From Adenophora triphylla var. japonica (taxonomy: Eukaryota > Streptophyta > Magnoliopsida > Asterales > Campanulaceae), in the NCBI GenBank assembly GCA_022495995.1, contig JAFEMH010005410.1, forward strand, positions 62,001 through 126,000: 64,000 nt of DNA, given 5' to 3'. A program made the position numbers and the translations under genes. Of this stretch, positions 43,790 through 54,640 are shown piece by piece (within the stretch, counting starts at the first letter, position 1; each line of letters opens with the position of its first letter). The notes under the pieces were generated by a model. It worked only from the letters and a program-made list of their open reading frames with translations, was not told the DNA's origin and searched no databases.

Positions 43790-44160
43790 GGATTCCTACG
43801 TATCCCCGGCGGGAATCAAGCCCGGTCGTAGTTCGGTGGGGCGAGTGTTTTGTGAATGCGGGCGCGGTGGTGCCTCGAAGTGTCGCGTGACCGCCGAGGT
43901 TAGCCGCGAGGACGTGGCGGTGTCCCGGGTGACCGCATAGGTCGATGGCCGGACCTCGCGATAGGATTCCTACGTATCCCCGGCGGGAATCAAGCCCGGT
44001 CGTAGTTCAGAGGTCGTGAAATTGTGAGTGTATGTGGGCGTGATGAGTGCCCCGAAGTGTTGTGTGACCGCCGAGGTCGGGCCAGGAGGACGTGGTGGTG
44101 TCCTAAGATGTGGTGACCGCCGAGGTCAAATTGTGAGGACGCGGTGGTGTCCCGGGATGG
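43790..44160 (-). repeat. conserved 3' motif in two copies and GACCGCCGAGGTC repeats
   Basis: The motif GATTCCTACGTATCCC with GGGAATCAAGCCCGG occurs at 43790-43834 and 43964-44008 and is the reverse complement of the motif in copy B. Around it, GTGACCGC(C/A)(G/T)AGGTC and GGACG(C/T)GGTGGTGTCC are repeated several times. Position: 3' untranslated region of element C. Confidence 0.8.
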
Positions 44161-44289
44161 AAATTTTACGATTTTCCTAATCGGGTGGTTTAAGGCCTTC
44201 CGGCCGAGATAGTGATTTGGGAGGTTTATACGGTCTTCCTGACCGAGTGGTTTAAAGCCTTTCGGCCGGGATAGCGCGAGGACTTGAAT

Positions 44290-44590
44290 CGTCTTCGAAT
44301 GTGGTTGTGCCACGCGGAGGACTTTCAATCGTCTTCCGGCGGCTGGTGCCACGCGGGAGGACTTTGAATCGTCTTCGCGGCGGCTGGTGCCACGCGGGAG
44401 GACTTTGAATCGTCTTCGGGCGGCTGGTGCCACGCGGGAGGACTTTGAATCGTCTTCGGCGGCAGCTGGTGCCACGCGGGAGGACTTTCAATCGTCTTCG
44501 GCGGCGGCTGGTGCCACGCGGAGGACTTTGAATCGTCTTCTCGGCGGCTGTGCCACGCGAGGACTTTCAATCGTCTTCTGGCGGCGGTCA
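44290..44590. repeat. minisatellite of about 40 bp, seven units
   Basis: Unit: GGCGGCTGGTGCCACGCGGG followed by AGGACTTTGAATCGTCTTC. The long overlapping frames across it are a by-product of the repeat. Confidence 0.95.
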
Positions 44591-45029
44591 AGGAGGCATG
44601 GCTGCCTCGAAGCCGTGCTTTGTCCCTGGGGAGAAGGTCGACTTACGATGGCCGCCTGTTCATCCGTCGGGAATTTATTCGTGGCCTTGTAGGGCTCGCA
44701 AGGATTCCCTTTTTCGACTTGCCGGGAAGGAGCTCTGCTTACTTTGACGGCCGTGATTGCTTCACCATTTGGCGTTGAGGCGTTTCGTGCCTTGGGATTT
44801 GTATTCGGAGGTGTTGGCTCCTTCGCGCTTGTTTTGCCGCTGAGCCGGGCAAAGTTCGGGCTTACATCGACGGCTTGCCGGGGATAAGTAGTCTTGTATG
44901 ACTTCCCTTTCGACTTGTCGGGAGGAGCTCGGGCTTACTTTGATGGTCGGTGCTTGAGTTGCCGTTGAGCGTTTTGGAGGCGTCTCGTGCCTTGGGATTT
45001 GTATTCGGAGGCGTTGGCTCCTTCTTGCA

Positions 45030-45300
45030 TTGTCGTTGAGTGGGCGAGGACCGGTCTTACATTGACGGTCGGTGGTTAAATTGCCGTTGAAGTGGGCGAG
45101 GACCGGTCTTACATTGACGGTCGGTGGTTGAATTGCCGTTGAATTGCCGCTGAGCTGGCGAGGACCGGTCTTACATCGACGGCCGCGGTTGAATTGCCGT
45201 TGGAGTGGGCGAGGTTCTGCTTACACTGACTGCCGGTGGTTGAATTGCCGTTGAAGTGGGCGAGGACCGGTCTTACATTGACGGCCGGTGGTTGAATTGA
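45030..45300. repeat. minisatellite of 51-64 bp, five units
   Basis: Unit: GTGGGCGAGGACCGGTCTTA followed by CATTGACGGTCGGTGGTTGA and ATTGCCGTTGAA. Starts at about 45036, 45091, 45155, 45206 and 45257. Confidence 0.9.
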
Positions 45301-45403
45301 AGGGTTAGGGACCATTCTGCACTTGGATTTGCTGAAAAAGGCCTTAGGATGCCAGGGCAAAGATTATAAGGGCGGAAAGTAATTTGGCCCTCCCTCGCAA
45401 GAA

Positions 45404-45448
45404 GGTCCGTACGGACCAACCTCGGATGCAAAGAGGTCCGTACGGACC
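45404..45448. promoter_or_regulatory. palindrome pair upstream of element C aORF-1
   Basis: GGTCCGTACGGACC at 45404-45417 and 45435-45448, start-to-start 31 bp. The second ends 155 bp before the ATG at 45603. Confidence 0.75.
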
Positions 45449-45602
45449 ACTTTGATTTTTTACAGCTCCTGTGTTTTGACCGGGTTAAAAAGCCGAGGCA
45501 TCCCCTTCATTTCCCATTCCCACACGAACCAGCCGAGAGAGAGAGAGGAAAAAACCTCCATTGTTAACCAAAATCTTCCATTTTTCGCTTGAATCGCTTG
45601 CA

Positions 45603-48600
45603 ATGGCGGAAGGATCTCGAAGGAATCGTCGTCAACGCAGTCAAGAAGTGGTCGAGCAACGGATGGAGCTCCAAAGAAATTGGATCTCGTTTGTTCCATC
45701 TTCAAAGAATCCGGATGTCTTGTATCCAAATCCGGAGGTGCACAATCGTCGTTTTAGGAACGTCGGGGAGGTAAGAAATCTGTTCCGTTTTGATTCCCTG
45801 CTCGAATTTTTGAATGCTAGAACTAGGTTTTAGTTTTTCGCATTTTTAAATTTTTGTTATTTTTTTTTTTATGCCTTTTGTGAAATTCTTGATGAATTGT
45901 TGAAAATGGACATGTAAAAATTGTGGGTATGTGTATTTTGTGCAGAAATGTGTAGATTAGCTTTTATTTGTGAAAATAAAGTGCCTCTCTAATGAAATGC
46001 ATGCTTTGGTGTTTTGTACCGTATGCTATTTATGTATGTACATTATGAGAAAAGTTTGTCGTGTAGTGACAAATTTTGTGAAAAAATGTGACATGTGCCG
46101 TGTTTTGTGACGGGTTTTGTCTGAAAGTGTGTGCCGTGTAGGGTGAGTGTTTTTGGGTGACGGACTTTGTGGGAAAAATATGTGCAATATGTGCCGTGTT
46201 TTTGTGACGGGTTATATGTGCCTTTGCCGTGTTGGGACGGACTTTTTTGAAAATGTGTCGTGTAGGGCTTAATCCCTCTTTTGAGAAAATGTGTACAGTG
46301 TGTGTCGTGTTTTTGTGACGGACTGCATGGGAAAAATTATATGTATAATGTATGTGAAAATTATGTGCAATGTGTGCCGTGTTTTGTGACGGGTTATTTG
46401 TGAAAAATATGTGCAATGTGTGCCGTGTTTTGTGACGGGTTATTTGTGAAAAATATGTGCAATGTGTGCCGTGTTTTGTGACGGGTTATATGTGAAAAAT
46501 ATGTGCAATGTGTGCCGTGTTTTGTGACGGGTTATTTGTGAAAAATATGTGCAATGTGTGCCGTGTTTTGTGACGGGTTATTTTCATGGTTTTCCGTGTT
46601 GGGACGGACTTTTGTGCCTTTTGTTTTATATTAAGTACTGTGATTGACGTACCTTTGCTGTGTTTACCTGCAGGATGTGGGGCTTATGGCTGGGAAGGCC
46701 AAGAGGATGAAGACTCGGGGATCGCCGAGGCCGTTGTGGTTGAGCCGTGGCAATGATGCCCGATATTTCCGTGGATGGTAGGCCGAGTCCCGTGAGGCCG
46801 GTCTACGCTTCGGCCCGGGTGTGTTCAGAGAACCCGGCCTGGTCTCGACACGAGGAAGAACAAGAGCGTCTTCCTTGGCCTTTCGAGTATTGGTGGGATA
46901 CCACCCACACCTTCCATCCGAGCCGGGAGAGGCGACGGTGACGCCGACCGACTTTGCCGCGACATCGGGCTTTCCTTCAAAGGAGGGCCAGCATGTGGAG
47001 AGATATGATCTCCGATGCCGTGTTGACCGAGCCGCCGGGCTTTGAGCCTCGTCCTCGCAGGGCCTGGGATGCTGTATAGCGATGTGGAGCCGAGGATCAC
47101 GGCCGCATTGGGCCTATGTCCGGGTACCGGCCAGGTGACGGCGGAGCAGCTCGGCGCGCTCCTTTTTGTGATATGCACCGTCCGAGACTTTGTTCTCGAA
47201 CCACGCGACCGCGGCTCCCTTTGCTCGTTGGAGAGCTTGATTGATCTCGAGAGGGTCTCGTGACATTGCTTGGGGCGAGGCAGCTTGGCCGAGCTCTACT
47301 TTTCTTGGACCGGTTTAGCCGGGTGTGGCCAGCTCATCGGCCCGTTTGACTTCGCTTTGGAGGTACGAGTTTATTGTCGTTTTGATTTAGCAACTTGTCG
47401 TTTCTCCGTTTTCTTTTGCACCGAACCTTTTCTCGTTTTTGTCACAGTGTGGTTCTACGAGGTTTTTCAAGTTTCCCGTGGGATAGAGATCCCGGGCCGT
47501 TGCCGCGTATCCCGCTATGTCGGGCCGGGCTCCTACGGCGAGGAAGAGGAGGACCAAGCAGGGGAAGCTCACCATCGCCTACGGGATGTGCAGGAGCGCC
47601 TGGAGAGGGGTAGCCCTGAGGGGTTTATTTTGTTCCCGTGGGCTCGGTGATGAGGGTGATGAGTTCGAGGGGGCTCCCGAGGTGACAGCAGCCGGAAGAT
47701 GCCGCGGGCTCGACTTGCGACGCCACTGCACTGGGAGCGGGTCTTCTCGGCAAAGATGGCCTGTGTGTGCTTCCCGTGGCTCCGAGGGACCCTCCTTTGG
47801 GATGCTTGATTCCCTGGATATGGATGTGCTTGATTTTGAGAGGTACCTTGGCGCAGGGGGCGCCGAGGAGTTCATTTTGTATGGAGAGGAGTACGGGGCC
47901 TTCGCGAGGAGGAAGCCGAGGACGCCGCAGTACCGGGCGAGGGAGAGAGAGGCCGGCCCGCAGCTCCCCTGCAGGTTCCGATGCCGTGGCCGGATTTCAC
48001 GTATGTCCGTGGGGACGGATCGAGGAGGAGGGTGTCTCAGACCCGCTTCGAGCAGTGCTCCCGCCGCATACCGAGCGGATCCCGATAGATCGGTGAGTGT
48101 GCCGACTCTTTTCCATCTTGGCATCTTTTCGTATTTTCTCTTTTTGTTGTCGAGTATAACCGTATTGCCGAGCGTTTCCTTGGCCGCTTGCTTCAGGTGC
48201 AGTCCCGGGAGAGCCTATGATATGCCGACTCGCCGTTACGTGGCGACGAGGTCGCTTGCGAAGAAGATGGCGTCGAAGCCGTCTTGCCGATCTTCCCGAC
48301 GCGTGCCGGCGCACGAGCCTATGCCTTCGAGGCATTCCGTAGACGTTCCTCCACCGAGAGCCGAGCCTGAGCCACAGCCAGAGGGACCTTCGAGGGCGGC
48401 ATAGCATGGATGCCGGACATCTTCTGAGCTCCGAGGCGCAGCCCTTTTATCGCTCTTCCTCCGCAGACGCACAGGCGAGGGTCCGTCGAGCCTTCTTTCT
48501 TTGATCCTTTCGCCGGATTTGATCCTTCCGAGTACTTTGAGTACCAGCCCCTGAGGGGGCTCGGACTCACGATGACGAGGATATGACGGCGAGTTCACCG

Positions 48601-48661
48601 GATGCCCGACTTTTCTCTCGGGATGATCTTGGCGAGGATGATGATGCTGAGGAGTCTGATT
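45603..48661 (+). pseudogene. antisense plant-mobile-domain gene (aORF-1) of element C, spliced
   Basis: Exon 1 is 45603-45770 (168 bp; MAEGSRRNRRQRSQEVVEQ, ending FRNVGE) with donor GTAAGA at 45771. The acceptor TTTACCTGCAG is at 46663-46673, and exon 2 begins DVGLMAGKAKRMKTRGS. The PMD signature appears split over two frames at about 46890-46975 (WWDTTHTFHPS and GEATVTPTDFAA). A second PMD-like block, GSLAELYFSWTG, lies near 47280, and a later donor/acceptor pair (GTGAGT at 48095, CTTGCTTCAG at 48196) bounds the last exon, which ends in an acidic tail before TAG at 48661. Exon 1 length and splice phase equal those in copy B, which supports a real gene. At least three frame changes break it (about 46780, 46920 and 47040). 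The likely nuclear, silencing-related role is inferred from the MAIN/MAIL1 relatives. Confidence 0.65.
46060..46600 (+). repeat. 46-bp minisatellite in the first intron of C aORF-1
   Basis: Unit: ATGTGCAATGTGTGCCGTGT followed by TTTGTGACGGGTTATTTGTG. The last five units (46345-46580) are nearly perfect; the left part is degenerate. It lies wholly within the intron 45771-46673. Confidence 0.9.
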
Positions 48662-48997
48662 AGTATTCATTTGCTTTCCCTCTTTTCATATCCTCTCTTT
48701 TTTTGTTTAGCAACAGACATTTGATGTACCTGTAATAAAACACTCGTATTTGCACGGCAAACAACATTTTATTTTAAGATGTAATGTCATTTTTGGGATT
48801 CCCTGGAATTGTCCTAGAAATTGTTGTTAGTATTTTTTTTTATTTTGTGCATGCCACGTGAGCCGAGAGTGCTGTGGGTAGTGTATGTTCACCGGGAATG
48901 GCTTTGGCCGTTGTTTGGGCGCTTTGGAGCAAGGTCCCGCCGAGGACAAATGGGTTGTTGTACCGTTTGTCGGGGAAATGGGTTCTGTTTGCAAGGA

Positions 48998-49042
48998 GGT
49001 CCGTACGGACATACTTAGCATGCAAAGAGGTCCGTACGGACC
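48998..49042. promoter_or_regulatory. palindrome pair upstream of element C aORF-2
   Basis: GGTCCGTACGGACA (48998-49011, last base deviates) and GGTCCGTACGGACC (49029-49042), start-to-start 31 bp. The second ends 117 bp before the ATG at 49159. A TATA-like GATAAATG lies at about 49059. Confidence 0.75.
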
Positions 49043-49158
49043 AACCTTGCTGGGAAGGAGATAAATGCTTTCCAAAGGTCCGGTTCTTCCTCATTACCCC
49101 ATTTGCAGCCATTTTCGAGCTTTCTTCCCCATTTCCTCTAGGAACCTCCATTTTTGCC

Positions 49159-50740
49159 ATGGATTCTTCGTACGTTCCTAGAATTTTGCCGAGGCTTTCG
49201 CAGGAGAGGCAAGCACACTTCCTCGAGCAGCCGAAAATGTGGATGCGGCGCCGTATGAGGCATCGTAGACGGGCTTTCGAGGTAAGGTTTCGTCTTTGCT
49301 CGATTTGGTCTTTTAAGGAGTCAGTTCCCGATTGGGATTTGTTATGGCCGCCGCGAAGTTCGGGATGTTAGGAGGCATGTGTATTGCTTCTCCTACAACG
49401 AACTAGTGCCCACTTTTGAGGATTTTCGGCTTTGATGGGGACCTGAGGCGGAGGCCATCTCGCTTCCTTTCATGGGTGGTGTGCCGCGCGAGCGTGAAGC
49501 TTGCAGCTTTCTTCGTACTTCGTTGGAAGAAGTGCAGGCATGATCCTTGATTCGGGTCATATCGACATTTCCGAGCCGCTGAGCGGTTCATCGTCGATGA
49601 TGAGAGTGATGTCTCTCGGGGACGCATTTGCCTCAGGCGTGATGGCGACGCTTTTCCCGGTCGCCTCCTTGGCATTTGCGATGGCACTTTGCTAGATGTG
49701 GTAGGGCACCGCAGGCCGGGAGAGGATATTGTCCCGTTGGTGCCGGGGGAGACTCTTCATGGTATCGACTGCCCGGCGACCGGGGATCATTTTATGAGAG
49801 GGGGAAGCCCCGCTTTGCTCACCTTGTGGCCGCGAGAGAGACTTCGTGCCATGCTCGAGGCTCCGACGTCGTTTAGCCCGTGGTCATTTGCTCGCCGACC
49901 TCTTGTGTCGATATGGATCACCCGCCCGGGAGAGATGGATGGCACAGCCTTGGTACGCATCGATCCGCCGGTGGGTTCCGCACCGGAGGATCGAGACTGT
50001 GAGGATCTTGCAGAAGGGTCCTACGTTGTCGAGTTCCAGGTTTGTCTTGGTCCTCCTTCTATATTCCGTCGCTTGTTTCCTGCAGCTTTGGGATGAAGCA
50101 GAGCCTTTGGCTGGCCGGGATGACCTTGCTACTGCGGAGGTAGTTCCTCTTGTATGGCGCCTTCAGTGCCTTCTTGTATTTTCTCGAGGGTATGGAAGTA
50201 TTCCGCTTTCCCTCCCGCGGTACTCCTTAGACGTCTGGGAGCGTCAGATTGACGACTCGCACCCGGCCCGGTATGAGCAACAGGTCGGGCCCCAAGTGGC
50301 TCTGGGAGAGCAGGCGTGTAGCGATTCTGGGACCCGCTGCCGTAGTAGCTATTGCCTTAGGAGTGCCGAAGCCTGGTCTCGACCCTTCGATGTGACGGGA
50401 GACATTTTGTTTGACTACGAGACTAGAGTTGACCGACCGACGGGGAGAGGTCCTCTTTTGCACTCGCAGGGAGGAGATCCGAGCCGAAGCACGGGCGAAT
50501 GAAGCCCCGAGAGCTACCGGATTGTTTGACTCTACTGGGAGGACCCCGATCTCTGACCGAGAGACGCAGAGTTGGTTCACGTGGAGCGAAAGAAGACTCG
50601 CCTGGGACGAGGGAAGAAAGGAAAGAATGGCGAGGGGACAAGCGCAGATGGCGCGGAATGACCTCCTAGTTATCCATTCATCGCATTTGCAAACACATTA
50701 TTTGTTAAATGTATTAAGTCAGTCTTTTAGCATGTTGTGA
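49159..50740 (+). pseudogene. antisense DUF7745-like gene (aORF-2) of element C, frameshifted
   Basis: Starts MDSSYVPRILPRLSQERQ, homologous to MEMAKKSTKLSKERQ in A/B, then SIWSFKESVPDWDLLWPP. After a frameshift near 49360 it continues with VRRHVYCFSYNELVPTFEDF, then GEDIVPLVPGETLHGIDCP (49725-49785), and in a third frame WERQIDDSHPARYEQQ (near 50240) to a charged C-terminus ending about 50740. The order of blocks matches A and B and resembles the plant DUF7745 pattern. The copies in A, B and C are broken at different points. The gene is tail-to-tail with pol, separated by a T-rich spacer. No known biochemical function. Confidence 0.6.
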
Positions 50741-51400
50741 ACTTGAGAGTAGACCGTGCTTGAACTCATCAAGAAATGTTGTAACCGTTAGTGATTTGTG
50801 ATTTACTTTAAAGCTTTGTCGAGACGCAAGATCTCTTGTTCGCCTTTGTTTCTTTTGTGCACTTTGTCGGCGTCCATCTGACTTTTCTCGTTGCATTTGC
50901 GGATTGAAGCAATCTGGGCCATGACGGCAATCCCTTTGCTGGGCTTTCAGGCTTGGCCGAGAGGTTGAATGCTCCCTCGACAAGTCGTTTTGACGGTCTT
51001 TTTCCGCAGCCTTCCTTGCCTCTTGTTGGCGTCGGGCTCTGACCTCTTTTTTTTATGCCTTCGCTGAGCTTCTTTTATTTATTGTTTTTTTTTGTGAGCC
51101 CTTTCTCGAGCTCTCTTTTTTTTGTTTTTTTTTTGTGAGCCCTCGCTCGAGCTCTCTTTTTTTTTTTTTTTTGAAGCGCGTGAGGGCGAAGACAAGCCCC
51201 GGCTTGGAAGCGCATACATGAGCCACCGCTTGATGCCGAGTGACCCTCGGATGTCCTTTTCGATGTTGCCGCCGTCGTTTAACTTGGTCAAGGTGACTCG
51301 TTGGGGCGTGTTTTTGAAAAGTGCGTAGCTTGATGGAGGTCTTGATTGACATTCAAACTTTTGACTTTTTGTGTATTTTTAGACCGGACCAATTAAGGTT
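50741..51400. other. spacer between aORF-2 and pol of element C
   Basis: Non-coding. Around 51050-51175 it has T runs with two copies of TGTGAGCCCT(T/C)(T/G)CTCGAGCTCTC. On the pol strand these are A runs, as in the A/B spacers. Confidence 0.65.
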
Positions 51401-52764
51401 GCCTACGTCTCCTGACTAGAGGGCTGTGTCCGCGTAGTTCGACACTACATGGAGTGCCAAGAGATGCACAACCGTTCTTCTTTAGGCGAAGTATCTCGCG
51501 AAGTTTGCTTCCGTTGACCGGATTCATGAAGGGATTGCCGCCTAGGTCCTGGCTGCCTTCATGGCGCTCCGTGAGAAGATCTTTCAACCACGAAAGGGCC
51601 GATCCATGTTGGTTCCCATTTTCCCAGCTGGTTGGTTCGAGTGGGAGGCTTTTCTTGAGTACAAGGTCGCCTTCCCCGATGTCTCGGATTTGACTTTCTT
51701 GTCGAAAGCTCTAGCCATCCCGCTGATAGGCTCGGACGTGTTCCATGGCCTTTAGTCGTCGCCGTCTAGCGTGAGCCAATTCGTCGTGTCGGCCTGAGCC
51801 ATTCAACTTCGTTGATGTCATTTTCCAAAGAAGACTCTGAGCGAGGGAATTTCCACTCGATGGGAAGGACTGCTTCCATCCCGTATGTCGTGGCAAATGG
51901 GGTTTCTCCCGTGGTCGTTTCCTGACCGACGTGCGGTAGCCCCAAAGTGCAAGGTGCAGCCTTCTGCCAATCTCGTCCCTGGTGGTCATTTTTCTGATGA
52001 TCCGTTCGAGGGTTTTGTTTGCCGCTTCCACGGCGCCGTTTGTTTGTGGCCTGAGGAGAAGATTTGTGGCGTGTGATCTTTGAATTCACAGCCAGCCCGT
52101 CGAATTCCCCTTCGAAGTGTGAACCATTGTCCGATATGACCTCATTTGGGATGCCGTATCGGCAGATGATGTTTTCCTTGAGGAAATGCGCGACCTTCTC
52201 GAGGCGAGTACCTTGTAGGACTTGGCTTCGACCCATTTGGTGAAGTAGTCGATGGCTACTAAGATTGAACTCGTGACCGTTGTCGCTCGGGCGGAGCAAT
52301 TTTCCCGATGACGCCAATTCCCAAGTGGCAAATGGCCAAGGTGTAGTCATGCAAGAGAGATCGTGGGGGGTAGATGATCGAGGTTGGAGAACCGCTGACA
52401 CTTGTCGCAGCCTTTCGACAAAGTGGATGCACCGCCTCCATGGAGATCCAAGAGTAGCCCATCCCGAGAATGATTTGCATCGTGGCTCGGGCGTTCATGC
52501 TGGGACCGCAAGCCCCATTGTGGACTTCGTTCATGAACTTGTTTGCTTCTTCTTGGCCGATGCAACAGAGGAGTGGCCCATGGTAGCGTTTCTTGTATAG
52601 CATGTCCCCGAGGATGACGAAGTGAGAGGCGAGGCGTTTAGTGGCCATGATGCTCTTGGTTTTGACCCCTTCGTGCGTGGGTCTTCCTTGTTCATGAAGG
52701 TGGTTTCCCGCTCTTGAGGTATTGGAAGATCCGTTATACCATGGCTCATCGACGGGCTTAGGTT
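51401..52764 (-). pseudogene. integrase of element C, frameshifted
   Basis: The zinc-binding region shows HNGACGPSMNARATMQ and GMGYSWISMEA, with the Cys pair near CDKCQRFSN in another frame. The core follows: the first catalytic Asp should lie in a W-G-I-D-V-I-G context but reads LGIGVIG (about 52305-52322), so Asp is replaced by Gly and one G is missing next to it. The second Asp is present in VISDNGSHFEGEF (about 52090-52130). The Glu is present in MEAANKTLERIIRKM (about 51985-52031). The C-terminal part follows to about 51400. Together with frameshifts this integrase is not functional. The part from about 52215 leftward is the part kept in copies A and B. Confidence 0.8.
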
Positions 52765-53215
52765 CTCGGTTCGATCTCACAACAAGAGGCGTGAATTTCC
52801 TTTCGCCCGACTTTGAAGGGTTTGATCGCTTTTCCTTCGTGGATTTCCACAAGGGAAGCCAAGGTGGCTAAGGCATCTCGCAAACCCGTTTCGGCCTCTT
52901 GGCAAGTAGTGGAAGGTGACCTCTTCGAATTGTGTGATGAGGTCCTCCATGCAGCATGGTATTTTTGCAAGCCTGGGTCTACGGTTTTCCACTTGTTGGA
53001 GACTTGGTTGATGATCAAGGCCGAGTCCCCATAAACTTCGAGTTTCGGACATTCCTCTCGAGTGCGGCTTGTAGTCCAAGAAATAGCAGCTTCATATTCG
53101 GCGCATTGTTGGTTACCTCGAAATTGAGCTTTATAAAGCAATTGGGGTGTGCTCGTCCTGGGATCTACCAAGAGCATACCGATGCCGTTTCCTTTTTGTT
53201 GGCCGCTCCGTCGAA
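52765..53215 (-). pseudogene. second, archaeal-type RNase H (aRNH) of element C
   Basis: An additional RNase H domain between the normal RNase H and integrase, a hallmark of the Tat clade. It begins LFFDGAANKKETASV, then after a frameshift at about 53170 continues CAEYEAAISWTTSR, KLEVYGDSALIINQVSNKW and RDALATLASLV. The four acidic catalytic positions (Asp in FFDG, Glu in AEYEA, Asp in YGDS, Asp in RDALA) are visible. Its role in the family is RNA degradation during reverse transcription. Only the frameshift and a few deviations disturb it. Confidence 0.8.
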
Positions 53216-53859
53216 GAACAAGCTTGCCATCGATTTTCGCCTTCGATTGCGAAGATTCCCTCGTCTCGGAAATTGTGGTTCGGGGCCTCGAGCCTCGTCA
53301 TGGGAAATCGCCCATTGTTCACCCATGGCCCGTCCCTTGATTGACTTTTGGTTTACGTACTTGATGTCAAATTCCGCTAGGAAGAAAGACCATTTGGCGA
53401 GCCTCATTGACAGAGATGGTTTGTCGAAGAGGTACTTGACTGGGTCCATTTTGGAAACCAAGCTGTACCGTGTGCGACCGCATGTAGTGCCGTAGTTTCC
53501 CGACAACCCATACCGTAGCCGCGCAGGTTTTCTCGAGGGCCGAGTAATTGAGTTCGCCGCTCAAACTTTCTACCGACGAAGTAGATGGCGTTTCGACTCG
53601 TGACTCCTTCTTTTCTTGACAGAGCATGGCTCCAACCGCGGTGCCTGGCCACGCTTAGGTATAGCAACAAAGGGCTTTTCCTCGTGGGGAGGACAGAGAA
53701 TCTGAGGACTCACAAGGTATGCTTTTATTTTCTCAAAGGCATCTTGGCATTCTCGAGTTCCATTCGATGTCGGCGTTCTTCTTCATCGCTTGAAGATTGG
53801 CTCGCACATAGAGGTCAATTGGTTGACGAAGCGACCGATATACCGTAGGCGGCCCACGA
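53216..53859 (-). pseudogene. RNase H of element C
   Basis: Follows the RT. It reads AIYFVGRKFERRTQLLGPREN, CAATVWVVGKLRHYMRSHT, and then KMDPVKYLFDKPSLSMRLAKW and FDIKYVNQKSIKGRAM. This is the standard Ty3/gypsy RNase H and the tether to the next domain. At least two frame changes (about 53510 and 53600) split it. Confidence 0.75.
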
Positions 53860-54640
53860 AGCTTTTCACCTCCGTCCGAGTTTGCGGTGGTCTCATTTCG
53901 ATGATAGCCTCGATCTTTGAGGATCAACCTCGATGCCTCTCTCGGTGACCATGTATCCCAAAACCTTGCCTCGCTAACCCCAAATGTGCATTTGGCGTGT
54001 TAAGCCTCATTGAGTGTTTTCTGAGGCGATTGAAGAATTTTCTCAGTCTCGTGAGGTGTTGTCCATCTCGATCCCTTTGAGCGAATGATCATGTCATCGA
54101 CGTACACTTCGATCTCCTTGTGGATCATATCGTGGAAGAGGGCGGCCGCCGCCCGTCGTAGGTAGCCCCGCCGTTCTTTAGTCCGAACGGCATTACGGTA
54201 GCGAGGTTCCCAGGGGTAGTGAAGGCCGTCTTTTCTGGTCTTCTTCTACCATCTTGATTTGATTGTAGCCGGCAAAACCGTCCACGAAGGACTTGACTTC
54301 AAATTGGTCAGAGTGTCTACCAACATGTCGATGTTGGTAGTGGAAAATCGTCCTTGGGACTTGCTTTGTTGAGATCTCTAAGTCCACGCAACAGACTTTT
54401 CCATCGGCCTTCGTGACCGTGACGATATTGGAGAGCCACGTGGGGTACTCGATCACCCCGATGAAGCCGACGCGGAGCATTTTTTCGATCTCCTCTTGAC
54501 TTGTAAAGACCATTCTCGGCTTGATTCGGCGTAGCTTTTGCTTGATGGGCTTAGCCTCGGATTCAAAGGGATCCGTGCTCTACAATGTTAGGATCTAATC
54601 CGGAATGTCTCTAAGACCAAGCGAACACGTCCACGAACTC
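53860..54640 (-). pseudogene. reverse transcriptase of element C
   Basis: The RT core starts after FVDVFAWS (54611-54634). It shows the finger part VIEYPTWLSNIVTVTKADGK and CVDL, then FVDGFAGYNQIKM, and in another frame the catalytic EVYVDDMI at about 54091-54110. The catalytic Asp pair (YVDD) is intact in sequence. Frameshifts at about 54440, 54310 and 54240 break the frame. Copies A and B lack this domain entirely, so any A/B-type movement would depend on an RT from a relative such as an intact C-type element. Confidence 0.8.

Noticed and set aside
43990..44591. Overlapping frames with VAPAA/RRRFKVLPRG-type repeats
   Set aside because: Products of the 40-bp minisatellite in three frames; no gene context.
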